This document shows, piece by piece, positions 9,904 through 20,991 of a DNA stretch of 64,000 nucleotides (its first letter is position 1; each line of letters opens with the position of its first letter). Position numbers and translations under genes: made by a program. This stretch comes from Zasmidium citrigriseum (lineage: Eukaryota > Ascomycota > Dothideomycetes > Mycosphaerellales > Mycosphaerellaceae): positions 1,612,001-1,676,000 of the forward strand of contig NHNW01000001.1 of assembly GCA_002786025.1 (NCBI GenBank). The letters are read 5' to 3'. The notes under the pieces were generated by a model, which was not told the origin of the DNA, did no database searches, and worked only from the letters and a program-made list of their open reading frames with translations.

Positions 9904-10210
9904 CGCTGGGTTGATGGAGTAACACGTGGGGTTCAGTGGCGAAGTGATATCATGGTCGGCGGTGTCGATGTCTGTCAGCCGCGGCGGTGGAAGAATTAAG
10001 TGTTTCGATGCGGTTCCGCGAGGTAGAGGTGTGGTGGTCAAAGTGGTTAGGCGCCAGGTGCTGATGGAGTTCCAAGGTTGGAAGGAGTGCTCTGTGCTCA
10101 GGCAAGCAAGCAGGCATGTGAAGCCCCACGTCACTTGCTGGCCCCACCAAAACACTTCCCTCTTCTAATCAACTCCAACCTCCATCCTTTCCACCAACAA
10201 TACTGCCATC
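9904..10210. promoter_or_regulatory. Shared divergent promoter region
   Basis: 307 bp between the starts of the 68-aa gene (minus) and the thioredoxin-PITH gene (plus). No specific box identified. Confidence 0.5.
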
Positions 10211-11191
10211 ATGTCGAAAACCGTCTCCGTCACGTCGGCCTCCCACTTCAGTCAAATCCTTCAGTCCTCGCGCATCGTCGTCACCGACTTCTGGGCAGAC
10301 TGGTGCGGACCATGCAAAGCCATCGCCCCTGTCTACGAGGCTCTGAGCAACCAACTATCCCGCCCAGGACAGATCACCTTCACCAAAGTCAATGTCGATG
10401 AGCAGAAAGACATCGCCCAGACATACAACATCAGCGCAATGCCCACCTTCCTCATCTTCAAAAGCGGACGCGAGACGAAACGCGTTCGGGGAGCGGACCC
10501 CAAGGGACTCGATGCGGCAGTAAAGCAGTTGGCACAAGAGGCGGGCAGTGCAGACGAGGGCGGTGCAGGAGCAGGAGAAGGCAGCAGCAGTGGAGGTCGT
10601 TGGACAGGTGCTGCGGCACCAAGAGGCTACAGCGAAGTGACTGAGCAGGTCGATACCCAAGGACTCGACTTCCTCAACCTGGATGGAGACGCGGGTGACA
10701 AGCGGGCAATCTTCGCAGCAGAGAAGCCCTCATCATTAGACGGCAAGGCCAAGGCATCAGACAAGAAGGACTACATCGAGAGCGACACGGACGAGCAGCT
10801 CATGCTGTACATGCCCTTCCAGTCAACCCTCAAGCTCCACTCCATTCACATCACTTCGATACCCTCCGCCTCAGAAGAAGCCATGCGGCCCAAGACTCTC
10901 CACCTCTACAGCAATCGCAGCCACGTGCTGGGTTTCGACGAGGCAGAGGATACCCCAGCAACACAGACCATCGAGATTCAAGAGAACCAATGGGATGAGA
11001 AGACGCAGACTGCCAAAGTGGAGCTGCGATTCGTCAAGTTCCAGAACATTAGCAGCTTGACCATCTTTGTGGTGGACGGCGACGGCGACGCAGAGAAGAC
11101 GAGAATAGATCGGATACGGCTTTTTGGCGAGACGGGCGAGAAGCGGGCCATGGGCAAGTTGGAGAAGATCGGAGACGAGCAGGGCGAATAG
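10211..11191 (+). CDS. Thioredoxin-PITH domain protein (TXNL1-like)
   Basis: Single exon, 326 aa. Residues 1-105 form a thioredoxin fold with the active site WCGPC in 'FWADWCGPCKAIAPVYE' and the cis-Pro 'ISAMPTFLIFKSG'. After a Gly/Ser-rich linker, a PITH domain covers about 140-315 ('QGLDFLNLDGD', 'DEQLMLYMPFQSTLKLHSI', 'VKFQNISSLTIFVVD'). Family knowledge: TXNL1 binds the 26S proteasome through PITH and acts as a redox-active cofactor in cytosol and nucleus. Both redox cysteines are present, so an active oxidoreductase is expected. Confidence 0.92.
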   Translation: MSKTVSVTSASHFSQILQSSRIVVTDFWADWCGPCKAIAPVYEALSNQLSRPGQITFTKVNVDEQKDIAQTYNISAMPTFLIFKSGRETKRVRGADPKGLDAAVKQLAQEAGSADEGGAGAGEGSSSGGRWTGAAAPRGYSEVTEQVDTQGLDFLNLDGDAGDKRAIFAAEKPSSLDGKAKASDKKDYIESDTDEQLMLYMPFQSTLKLHSIHITSIPSASEEAMRPKTLHLYSNRSHVLGFDEAEDTPATQTIEIQENQWDEKTQTAKVELRFVKFQNISSLTIFVVDGDGDAEKTRIDRIRLFGETGEKRAMGKLEKIGDEQGE

Positions 11192-11490
11192 CAAAAGCCA
11201 AGCTTGCTTTCTTCGTTTCCTCGTAAATGAGCTTGATGACCGTTGATGTGTGCTAGGGGAAACTCATTGTTGCGAGTAGCTGATAGAGCGCCAAAAGCTA
11301 ATGCTACCATGACACCATATGAAAAGAAGAACATTCGATTGTACCAGTTCTCTCTCTACGCCATTGCTTGGTTTCAGGCTCTCGAAGGGCTTTATAGGAC
11401 CCTGGCGCTTTGCGAGTATGCCGGGGATCGCCACTATACAACATCGCCCTCAATCCAGAGACCCTCCATTGTCACGCTTCAACACCTCCC

Positions 11491-12542
11491 TCACCAAAAC
11501 CTAGGAATCTTAACAGAGCTCAAGACCTCCACCTCGCCCTCAATGCGCATGCCCCCTCCATCGCAGGTCTGGTTACTATGCGGCCTGTGATGCATTCCAA
11601 CGAGAGTCGTCGGCATCGCGCCACCCACGGATCGACAGTTCATGATCACCCTCTTGTTGCACTTCGGACAGGAGACGAACATCCGATCCTGGTCAAAACC
11701 GGCCATGAGCCTCGTGGTGTAGTCCGCCGCGAAAGAGGGTGAGATGTCGAAGAGGGTGGCGAGTTCGTCTTTGCCGTTCATGGTCTTGTGCAAGTTGTTG
11801 GTGGAGAAGATCCATGTGTCGAGTAGCATTTCGTGGAGGTCGCGGTCGTGGTCCATGAGGGAGATGTGGTTGTAGACGGTGCAGGCTGCTGCGAGGAGCT
11901 GGGTCTTGTCGTTGATGGCCAAGATGCATTCTTTCTTGAACTTGATGAGGGCGATGTTCTTGAGGCTCGAGACGTCGTATTTGTCCGCCGCTGCATACAC
12001 CCAGGCGTGCAGCTGGATGGGGTAGAAAGGTTGGCGAGCGAATGGATCAGCGGGCGGAGCAGGTGTGGCTACTGCTTGCTGGAGAGTGGTATCTTTGGCT
12101 GCGACTTTCGCCTTCTTCTTAGGTGGCTCTTCAGGCTCATCATATACCAAAAGCGTCGCGTCTTCGTCCTCGTCGGAGGTGCTTTCAGCGATTGCAGCTG
12201 GGGCCTGCTTAACAGACTTGTCGGACAGATCGTACTCGTAGTCAAACTTGTAAAAGTACTGGATCATGCAATCAACAGCTGCTGGGAGGTGGTCGTCGTC
12301 ATCGAGCTTGATGGTTTTGGTGGCGGCCTCTATGAAGTCGCTCCGAAAGATCCTCTTGAAATAGAGCGAGTGTGGCTCCACGGCCCATGAATGGACCTTG
12401 TACTCTTTGCCGGCGCACACGATGGCAAAGTCAGCGCCGTCGTGGTTATTGAAACGCCTATCCGATGTCAGTCAAATGGAATGCCGAATGTCGAGGGCAA
12501 AGGCTGGACTTACTCTTGGAGCGCACGTCGCAGATCTTCCAT
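11491..12542 (-). CDS. BTB/POZ domain protein 4
   Basis: Exons 12514-12542 (29 nt, MEDLRRALQE) and 11491-12457 give 331 aa; the intron 12458-12513 has a GTAAGT donor and TAG acceptor. The BTB core is 'DGADFAIVCAGKEYKVHSWAV', 'SLYFKRIFRSDF', 'IQYFYKFDYEYDL'. An acidic insert with a PPKKKAK nuclear-signal-like run lies around residue 120, followed by 'WVYAAADKYDVSSLKNIAL'. The last 70 residues include CPKCNKRVIMNC, a possible small metal-binding knuckle. It is related to BTB genes 1-3 but more distant: its intron lies N-terminal, not inside the domain. The first exon is too short to be seen as an ORF. Confidence 0.85.
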
Positions 12543-12977
12543 CTCGACAATCCCCAACTTTCTCGAGAATGTGTAAGAGCCCAACAAGCCCTCTGGTAGC
12601 TTCGAGTCGCGTGCTCTCGCGGAGAGCTGATCTGCCAGTGTGAGCGGCGGAAGGAAATAAGCTCCGCCGCACCTTCCGCGCCTCGACACGTGAATCGACA
12701 GGAAAGGCAGTCACGCAATTCGAACATTCACACGAAATGAAAATGAAACGTACGAGGAGACAAACATGAGCTTTCAATGCACTTTCATTCTGCAATACGA
12801 AAGCCAAACCTGACCAGCCCGGTGTGTACTGCCTTGTCCTCCCGGCCCAGCGCCAGTTGTCGTGAGGCACCGCAAAGCAGAATCAGGAAGAAGTCGATGC
12901 CGTTATTTGACGCCTTTGCATGCCATTGCAACCACCCGCAACTCATCTCATAGCAACGTAGTAGGTGTCCCTCCCGC
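12543..12977. other. Intergenic: BTB4 promoter and eL36 3' flank
   Basis: No ORF or motif of note. Confidence 0.6.
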
Positions 12978-13471
12978 TTAGTGACCGGCTCTCCTGCTCT
13001 CGGCGATGACCTTGGTCATCTCGTCGACCTTTCTCTTGGCACGGCCGAAGGTACCGAGCCGCTTCTTCGCCAGCTTTCTCGCGCGCTTGTCCTTGGAGTT
13101 ACGGAGGAGTTCGATGACGCGGCGCTCGTATGGGGCGAGGCTGGAGGGGAGGTGGTGTTAGTCGGGTGTTCTGGTTGTGGTGTGCGGGCGGGCGTCTCGT
13201 GACTTACCCAGAGACCTCCTTGACCACGTCCCGAACAAAAGCAGTCCTCTTGCTGAGGTGACCCTTCATGCGCGAGACACGCGGCTTTGGCTGGCGGGGG
13301 GTGACTTTCTGTACGGCGGATGTCCTGTTAGCCCACTGTCCAATTCGACCAAATTGCCTCCTCCTCGTGCTCGCTCGCTCGTCGGTGGTGGGAGGATGGT
13401 GCGGAGAGACGTACGTGACCGGCATTGAGGCCGACGGCGATGCCGGACTTCTGCTTGACTTCCTTGGGCAT
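12978..13471 (-). CDS. RPL36: 60S ribosomal protein eL36
   Basis: Exons 13415-13471, 13208-13308 and 12978-13140 give 106 aa; introns are 13309-13414 (GTACGT) and 13141-13207 (GTAAGT). The protein begins [19 protein letters not shown] and contains '[18 protein letters not shown]' and '[20 protein letters not shown]', the eL36 signature, ending in a basic helix. It is a structural component of the large ribosomal subunit. Length is normal for the family (about 100-106). An early intron close to the start codon is common in fungal ribosomal-protein genes. Confidence 0.95.
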
Positions 13472-14099
13472 TGTGGGTGGTGTTGTCGATGGGTGGACAC
13501 TGCCTTGGAAAATCGCAAGTTAGGTCTGCGGTCGCCCACAAGCAAAGGCAAGCGAGGCCCGGAGAAATTCGTGCCGCTCCGAAGTGCGTGCCAAGCGATC
13601 GAGGCAGCTGGCCAATCACATGCATCTCGACCCCGACGACTTCAGCTCGCGACATCAATGGCATCCTGACTATGATCTTGTCATCAGAAGGAAAGCAAAT
13701 CAGAGCACAGCCGAATGTCGCAACATTACCAAAAGCCGTGTGAGCAAATTACCGACCACCAGAATGTGAGACCTCTTCTCAGGCGAATGAGGGAGATGGC
13801 GAATTGCAGGAAAGACGCACTTCAAAGCACATGCGGCGTTTAGTGACATACATCAGCCAGATGGCATTCTTGCAGCTTGCAGTCTGCTCAATCGTGCCGT
13901 CCGGAGCGTCGAAGACCCTACGACCGCGTTTCTTGCATGTAATCCACCAGGCTATCTACCCTCTAGTACCTGAGTCTTGGTCAAAGCTCTAGTCTGACTA
14001 TGACGATTGTCCATCACTTGCAGCCACCGTCTGTTCTCCTCAAAAGACTGTCTCGAAGTTCGCACCACCTCTAGTCCATTTCGATCTCGTTGTTCGAGC
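13472..14099. other. Intergenic: eL36 promoter
   Basis: Contains a CCAAT box (13612-13616). Short ORFs are not convincing. Confidence 0.55.
13612..13616 (+). promoter_or_regulatory. CCAAT box upstream of RPL36
   Basis: GGCCAATCACA about 140 bp before the RPL36 start. CCAAT is bound by the fungal Hap/CBF complex; function here is inferred. Confidence 0.35.
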
Positions 14100-15002
14100 T
14101 CAATTGACATCGTTTGCAAAATCAAAGTAGCTAACACCGACCAAGCTTTCAACATTCTCGGCCAGCAAGTTGATCCTATAGGTGATCATGCTGGAAACAA
14201 TCTCCACAATCGCGTACGTCGAGTAACCCAAGTCCGTGACGTGCTTCACATCCAAAATGTCTGGGTCCAGCTGTCGCAATTTGCGAGACAGCTGATACGG
14301 TACCAGGGGCTCGATGGGCTGGAAGAGCGAGTGTCCGGTGGACAAGCATGAGGCGAGGAGGTAGAGAGTGGATGTAATGCGGTGTTCCAGCATGTCTGTC
14401 GAGCGGGAGAGGTCGGCGAGGGAGTCCATCCACTCGCGAGTCCGGGAAGAGGTGTGGAAGTATCGTGCGTGCGGGCCGTGCGGTGACCACACTTGGGTGG
14501 AGTAAGACATGAGCGCGACGTAGTCGAGGAGCATGGAAAGCTGGTCGAGAATGTCCGCATATATGGTGACTGGGAATCTGCCTCCGAGCGTGGGCTCGTA
14601 TTTTTGGAGGTATACGCTGTGCTTGACACCTGCGTTCAAAGCCATGCATTTGTTGAATATTGCCTTGCGAGTGCGCAGCAAGTCGTGGCCTCGGGTCCAT
14701 AAGCAGATCGTAAAGGTGAGTTGGATCAATTTAGCGCGTGGAAGAATGTTGACTGTGACGACTGCAATGATGGAGACCAGGAAACCGAGCGTGCTGTAGA
14801 CTTGAGAGACCGGGGTGCTTTGATATATGCTCAACGAGATAGCGACCGGGACACATCCCCTGTTCGAATGTCAGAGCCTGTCTATTCAGCGGCAAGGCCA
14901 AATGGTGCTTTTAACGTACTTGAACATCAATGCCAGGGTCTTTCGGTCGAGATCGAGCCACTTCCAGCTCGTGCTGAGTGGCCGCGCAACGAACGACCAC
15001 AT
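14100..15002 (-). CDS. Shortened DUF2421 / ER-transporter-6TM-type membrane protein (probable internal deletion)
   Basis: Model: exons 14920-15002 and 14100-14859, 280 aa; the intron 14860-14919 has a GTACGT donor and CAG acceptor. It opens with 'RPLSTSWKWLDLDRKTLALM', then two membrane segments ('SQVYSTLGFLVSIIAVV'). It goes straight to a C-terminal region with 'KYEPTLGGRFP', 'PYQLSRKLRQLD' and 'ESLVGVSYFDF'. From my knowledge of this fungal family (Brefeldin-A-sensitivity related, N-terminal 6TM plus DUF2421), full-length members have roughly 1000 residues with several more TM segments and a long central region. That middle seems to be missing, so this may be a pseudogene or a reduced paralog. 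Confidence 0.6.
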
Positions 15003-15831
15003 CTCGACAGCAATGGGGTCTTTGGTGAAACTAGAAACTCACGAGTGGCCATTTGAAGGCATACATAATTTTTCCTGAGCCGCGGATGACCTCGGAAGCT
15101 ACTCTACCCCTACCTGGCATTCTGTGTATCACAGTCTGCCGTGTCCCGTATCCGATAGCAGAGCCAATTCGGGATGACGGTTCGATGCCGCAGTCGAAGG
15201 TAGAGGGGAGGAATACGACACAGAACGCTCCCCTACGTGGAGAATTCAGCAACGAGCGTAAAGAGCGGGCGGTGTAGGACGATGCCGGTCAAAGACGCGT
15301 GGGCGTGTGCGACGTCGAAAGCGAGCCGCATATGGTAGCCGAGTAGGACGGTGGAGCAGAACATGCATGAGGTGAGGTGAAGTGACGAGCCAGATGCTCC
15401 CGTTAGACACCGTAATGCCAAGCGGCGAGTATCTCAAAGCGGACGGCGCCAAACCCGGAATAGTTATATGCCTCCAGAGAACGAGACGGAAAATGAAGCG
15501 TGTGGCTGGTGCTCGAATGTGTATGCAAGATCGAACATGTTCACAAATCTGCCATACCTCGCCCACGGCACACTAGTCTCAGAAGGAAGTGAATGTTGTG
15601 TTTGTCACGTGCTATCACATGCCCGGCTTGAGAACCGGTTTTACGGAATGCTAACCCGATCGGCAGCAAGCGTCATCGAGCGAAGCTAGCAGCTTGGATT
15701 TGACTTCGCACTGGAGATCGAGACTTTGCTTTGTCCACCACCGCACCCCAGCCATCATCCCGGTCCCTGTGCCTACTTTTTCAACAACTGTGAGAGGGAG
15801 AACAACAGCACTCCATTATGCGCCGTCAACA
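15003..15831. other. Gap with minus-strand ORF fragments upstream of the shortened 6TM gene
   Basis: Minus-strand open stretches (about 15031-15252 and 15233-15421) read like membrane-protein pieces ('CSTVLLGYHMRLAFDV') but do not join into one frame. They may be relics of the deleted gene. The right part is the MDM31 leader: its frame is open from 15694 but has no ATG before 15832. Confidence 0.4.
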
Positions 15832-17961
15832 ATGAGTCGGCATGTGGTGGATGTAGGGCGGAAGGGTCTACTACACCTCGCTGGCGCGCATCAAACCGGC
15901 GCCCTGTCTCTCATCTGGACCACCAGGATCTCAGCGACCCTAATCAACTCGGCGATACGAACGCAGCACATCTCGACCGCGCGACCGGCTTCACTGCTTC
16001 TGGGAAGCGCACGATCAACTCATCGCAATGTTGCAGCCGCGGATACCTTCGCCCGATGGACTGGACCGGCAACACCGGAGATAGCACCGCTGGGCTTCAC
16101 CAGGGCGCTCCATTCACATGTACGAATATCGAGTAGGCCGTCAGTAAGATGGCTACTGCAGAAGAGATGGAACAGCAGCAAGGACAAGCCCGTTGAAAGC
16201 GCGGCGGCGAAAGAGGCGGAAAGCAAGACTATAGCATCGTCTCCAAAGACACCAGAACATGCCGCACACAGTACAGGCCAGAGTCTGTACGATCGGCTAC
16301 CACATCTACACCGCCCAACGAAGGAGGAGTTGCTGGCGGCCGCGACTGGATTCTGGCATCGACTGCAGATTCGTTTCAAATGGTTTTCAATACGAAGTAT
16401 GCGACCATTCAACTTCGAGGAGATCTTCGCATTCATGAGCTGGATATTCTGGGGCCATGTTCTCTGGCTATTGATCGGTACAACCACCTTCGTGAGCGTT
16501 ACACTCCTCATCGCCAACACTGTCTTTGCTCAAGAGACGATAGCCGGTTGGCTCGCCAGCTACTTGACTAAGAGCAGTGGCCTGAACGTGGTCTTCGAGA
16601 GTGCAGTTGTGCCCGCCTGGTCAGATGGTGTCATCTCCTTCAACAAAGTCTTCGTGAGCCGGCGTCCACAAACGAACAAGCGCCAGAGGGCTGTCACCAA
16701 GGGGTCCTCGACGACTGCTGCAGCAGCTGCGGCGGTCCAGGCTCAGGCAGAGAAAGAGAAGCAGAAAGATGGCAACGCTGATCCTGTTCCAGATGGAGAA
16801 GACGACGGGAATTACAGCCAGTTCGATGTCACCATCGAGAACGTGCAAGTCTCGCTCTCGTTCACAAAGTGGTTCAACGGCAAGGGATTGTTGCAGAACG
16901 TCTCTGTTGCAGGGGTCCGAGGAGTGATCGACCGTACCTTAGTCCAACCACGCGTTGGAGACGAAGACCCAAAGAGCTATCGTCACGAGCACAATCCGGG
17001 CGATTTCGAGATCGACACATTCAAGATGGAAGATGTGTTGCTGACTGTCTACCAGCCGAATGACTTCCGGCCTTTCCAGGTCAGTGTCTTTAGCTGTGAG
17101 CTGCCAAGATTGCGGAAACAGTGGTTGTTTTACGACTTCCTCTGCGCGAACAACATCCATGGCAGCTTTGACAACTCACTCTTCAGTGTCCATCCTCGAC
17201 AGGTGCATGGCACAACCGGCGTCCCTTTGGTAGATGGCCGCGAAGAGGACAGCTCACAGTGGAAGAAGCACAGCCGGATTCGTATTGATGGGCTCAAGAT
17301 CGATCATCTCAACCGCGGTGTGGAAGGGCCGTTCTCTTGGATCTACGAGGGTAACGTCGACATTGTTGCCGACGTCATGATCCCCAACGACGCGGACGGC
17401 AGCATCGCCAAAGTCATGAGCGACTTCTACGACCGCATGGAGGCGACCGTGACCCATCAAGTGCAGAACGGTCGTCAAGTGCTCGCGCAGAACAACGTTA
17501 TCGACAATCGCGACACATCGGATGATCACCAGCAGGAGAAGGCCCAACCCCAGCAACATCAGTCCGAAGACCCGAATGATAACCGCTTCGTCGTCTTCGA
17601 CATCGGCATTCACCTTAACGACGTTCGCGCCAGCGTCCCCATCTTCAACAAAGAACTATCCTACGTCAGCAACGCCGCCGTGCGGCCCATCGTTGCATAC
17701 ATCAACTCCCACTCTCATCGCTCCTCCAACTTCATCCCCATCAGCTGTCGAATCGTCAAACGACTGAGCGAATTCGACGGCTCGTGGACCGTTTTCGATA
17801 GCGGTCTTCTTGACGACTTGTCCCAAGAGACTTACGATGCGTTTCTGAGGGATATCACAGACCGCAAACAGCGGCAACGACGGATCAAAAAGGTCGGTCT
17901 TTGGGCTGCTTCGGTCGCGGCTCAGGCGCTGTTTATTGGGTTGGCTGGGCAGTTGGCCTAA
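15832..17961 (+). CDS. MDM31: Mitochondrial inner-membrane protein Mdm31
   Basis: Single exon, 709 aa, first in-frame ATG at 15832. The N-terminal 130 residues are rich in Arg, Ser and Ala, fitting a mitochondrial presequence. A transmembrane segment at about 195-225 follows the conserved 'PFNFEEIFAFMSWIFWGHVLW'. Then come 'SAVVPAWSDGVISFNKVFVSR', a low-complexity Ala/Glu insert, the large intermembrane-space domain ('FDVTIENVQVSLSFTKWFNG'), and a second TM near the C-terminus ('VGLWAASVAAQALFIGLAG'). Family knowledge: Mdm31/Mdm32 are needed for mitochondrial shape, distribution and phospholipid homeostasis. Longer than yeast Mdm31, mainly in the presequence and linkers. Confidence 0.93.
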   Translation: MSRHVVDVGRKGLLHLAGAHQTGALSLIWTTRISATLINSAIRTQHISTARPASLLLGSARSTHRNVAAADTFARWTGPATPEIAPLGFTRALHSHVRISSRPSVRWLLQKRWNSSKDKPVESAAAKEAESKTIASSPKTPEHAAHSTGQSLYDRLPHLHRPTKEELLAAATGFWHRLQIRFKWFSIRSMRPFNFEEIFAFMSWIFWGHVLWLLIGTTTFVSVTLLIANTVFAQETIAGWLASYLTKSSGLNVVFESAVVPAWSDGVISFNKVFVSRRPQTNKRQRAVTKGSSTTAAAAAAVQAQAEKEKQKDGNADPVPDGEDDGNYSQFDVTIENVQVSLSFTKWFNGKGLLQNVSVAGVRGVIDRTLVQPRVGDEDPKSYRHEHNPGDFEIDTFKMEDVLLTVYQPNDFRPFQVSVFSCELPRLRKQWLFYDFLCANNIHGSFDNSLFSVHPRQVHGTTGVPLVDGREEDSSQWKKHSRIRIDGLKIDHLNRGVEGPFSWIYEGNVDIVADVMIPNDADGSIAKVMSDFYDRMEATVTHQVQNGRQVLAQNNVIDNRDTSDDHQQEKAQPQQHQSEDPNDNRFVVFDIGIHLNDVRASVPIFNKELSYVSNAAVRPIVAYINSHSHRSSNFIPISCRIVKRLSEFDGSWTVFDSGLLDDLSQETYDAFLRDITDRKQRQRRIKKVGLWAASVAAQALFIGLAGQLA

Positions 17962-18510
17962 ACGAACCCTTTCACGATTGGAGCGAGAAGCTTCATAATA
18001 ATACTCTCCCAAGAGCGAGGGAGATCATCTGTACAGTTGGCATGGGCATTGGAAGAGCACCACAGCGCGGCGTTCTTATAGGTAACAGGGGTGTGTAAAA
18101 GTACATTGGGCGGGTTGGGATTCCGGACTGACTATGATCGGTCTCACTTTGGGAAGGGGTTCTTGGTGTTGTATTATTTCTAGCGACGCTCACGATGTAT
18201 ATGGCCTACTGTACACTTTCTACGCTCCCTGGACACGACCACGTTCGCTTTCTGGGAGCGCCCTTCAACCCTCGAGGAATCTACTAAAACAAGCCGCCTG
18301 TAGGAGTTCGTCGAGCCGCCTATACGCTAGGTAAAAGAAGGATCTGAAGCCACAAATAGCGCGTTCGCCACGCGTTGAGCAATTGCCCAACTTGTCTATC
18401 AAAGCGGTCGATCCCAAGCGACTATGGACTAGTACGAGCAGACTAACAATACTTGTAGAAGCAATGCCTCCCAAGAACACCCAAGCACGCATCTGCTCCT
18501 TTCCACCACG
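17962..18510. other. Intergenic between MDM31 and the HET gene
   Basis: No convincing ORF. Confidence 0.55.
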
Positions 18511-20907
18511 ATGAAGAACCTGCCACGAGATACCCATCCAGCCAGCCTACACTACCATGATCTTGAAGACAACATGTTCCGGATCGTACAAATCCAACCT
18601 GCCAACCCTGACGATATCCTCGATATCGAGATCAATCTCATGAGCTTCTACAGCCTCGAAGACGAAGGATGCAAGCACTACGTTCCAGTCTCGTATCGAT
18701 GGAAACCTACTCAAGAACGTGTCCCAGCGAGAATTTCCGGCGAGATTGAGATGATACCAAGGGATCTGGATCGGCTTATGCGGAAAGCGAGGTGGCCTGA
18801 GGGGAGTGAGATTGTGAGGACTATGTGGTGAGTTTGGCTCAGGTGCTTAAGATGTTGTATCGGCTCATTGGTTCAGGATCGATCAACTCTGCATCAACCA
18901 AGACGACGACAACGACAAGGCGCAACAGGTCCCGCTAATCCGCAGCATCTTTGAACGGGCTGCGTCGACAATTGTCTGGCTTGGAGATGAAGGGATTGAA
19001 GATTGTGCGTTGGCTTTCGACCTCGTGAAGAGATGGTATGAGTTGACATTTGCTCTTGACGATGCACAGATCGAGAAGATGTCTTTTGAGGAGCTTCTGG
19101 GCCCGCCTACGGAGGAGAATCTGAGGTCTTTTCGGGCTTTAAAGGCACTGATGAAGTTGGATTATTGGGATCGGACTTGGGTCGGTCAAGACGCTGTTCA
19201 ATGTTGTTTTCTGACCTGACCAGATCGTCGTTCTAGGTCCTGCAAGAAGCCACGGCGGATCGAATAACGCCAGTCTGGTATGGCGATGTGCAAGATGAAG
19301 GATTCCCCTTGGCCTGGATATTTCATGCAAGGTATGCTTCCGCCCGGACTGAATGAAGATATACCGATTCAGAAACCAATGACTTGCTAGAAATCTCATC
19401 ATGGACCTGACCGCAATGCACGCTCCCCCTGTGTACGGACTAGAGGACACGCCGTCAGCGAAAGTCGGTCGCCTCGAGAACTTCCGCATCCTCCGAAGGA
19501 ACAGCACGCCTCATCCACTTCTGAAATATCTGAGCCTGGTCAGAAGGACCCAGTGCAGCGATCATCGTGACAAGGTCTTCTCGGTACTGCCCTTTGCCGC
19601 GGACGTGGGAGACTACGTGAACGATCGCTTTCTCAAGCCGGACTATCAGCGTTCTGCGTTTGAAGTCTATGTTGATGTTGCACGATGGCACATCTGCACG
19701 AAGCAGAATCGTGAGTTGCCCCTTCGACTATGTACATGCATCAGCTAAGCAAACTAAAATAGTGGACATTCTCGGCTACTGTTCACTCCGCATGGACACC
19801 GACCCCTTCTTCCTCCCTTCATGGGTACCCAACTGGACGACAAGCACATTTCTCGAACCCTTGCCAAAGGTCCTCGACCACACAGTCCCAACTGATGATC
19901 AACAGCCAATGTACACAGCCTGCGGACGTTTCTCACACGCCAGCCAACTCGTCTATCCCCCATTGGAAGGCTGGAGCACAAACCAACTATTCCTCTCAGG
20001 ACTATACATCGGTACAGTGCATCGTGTTCTAGAGCCCGTCACGGCGCTTTTCCTCGCGTTGGACATGGAACGAAGCTGGGCAGAACGTCTCGATCCCTCA
20101 GCCTCCTACTGCCTAACGGGAGAAACTATGCTGACAGCATTCCGAAGAACGATCATGGTCGATCGAGAACCTATCGACGACCAAAAGAAGAACCGAGAAA
20201 AGTTCCGCCGAGGAGCGGGCCTGACAGACTGGCCAAACCCATCGAACGCTCTCGAATACATGAACCGCGCAGGCTTCATCAAACAAATGACCAGACATAG
20301 GAAACTCTTTTTCGTAGACTCCCGACCGATCAATTCGAAAGACAGCAACTTCAAGCTCAATCCCGAAGCAACAGCAGCCGACAGCCATCCTCAAGCAGCC
20401 GACTCTCACAACCTCATCATGTGTCTTGGGAGAGAAGACGTCCGCGTCGGGGATCAACTCTGGGCTTTGAAGGGCGGGTCGGTATTCTACGTCCTTCACT
20501 CTAGAGGCCAGATCGTCAAGATGAACGACGCGAGAACTCAGCGCGACGAACCGGATAACGCGAATTTGCCGGATCAGCTGTGGTTTAACGGAAGCAAACA
20601 CGAGTGGAACGCCAAGCAGCATTGCAGGACGTACCACTTCGTTGGAGAGGCTTATGCGCATGGACTTATGGATGGGGAGGTTCTGGAGTTTGCCGAGAGG
20701 CCGGAAAGGGAGAGGCCAGATGTTCTGAGGGATATGGCTGGGGAGTTTGAGGAGTTGCTGCTTGGGATGGGGGCGATGAGTTTGGAGGATGAGGAGAAGA
20801 CGTTTGATGAGGATGGGCGTTCGATGTTTACTTATCGTGTTGAGGAGGGGGTAGATTGTGTGCGTGAGGTTCCTGAGGGGAAGAAGTTGGTGTGGAAGTT
20901 GTATTGA
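18511..20907 (+). CDS. Heterokaryon incompatibility (HET) domain protein
   Basis: Exons 18511-18827, 18877-19180, 19237-19331, 19391-19710 and 19763-20907 give 726 aa; all four joins keep frame (the second intron has the weaker donor GTCGGT). The HET domain covers about residues 50-230 with the hallmark motifs: 'YVPVSYRW', 'MWIDQLCINQDD', 'STIVWLGDE', and 'DRTWVLQEAT' formed across intron 2. The C-terminal half has 'LPSWVPNWT' and a late 'VFYVLHSRGQ ... YHFVGEAYAHGLMDGE' segment typical of these proteins. Family knowledge: HET domains trigger cell death in non-self recognition and belong to a large, rapidly evolving family. Its 3' end faces the DUF4185-like gene 84 bp away. Confidence 0.9.
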
Positions 20908-20991
20908 CGATGGGGCCAACGAATCCGTAGCAACAATGCAGTTCAAGTACCGCAGGAACACTCGGAGCTTTCAGTCCTCTGGATCCACCAT

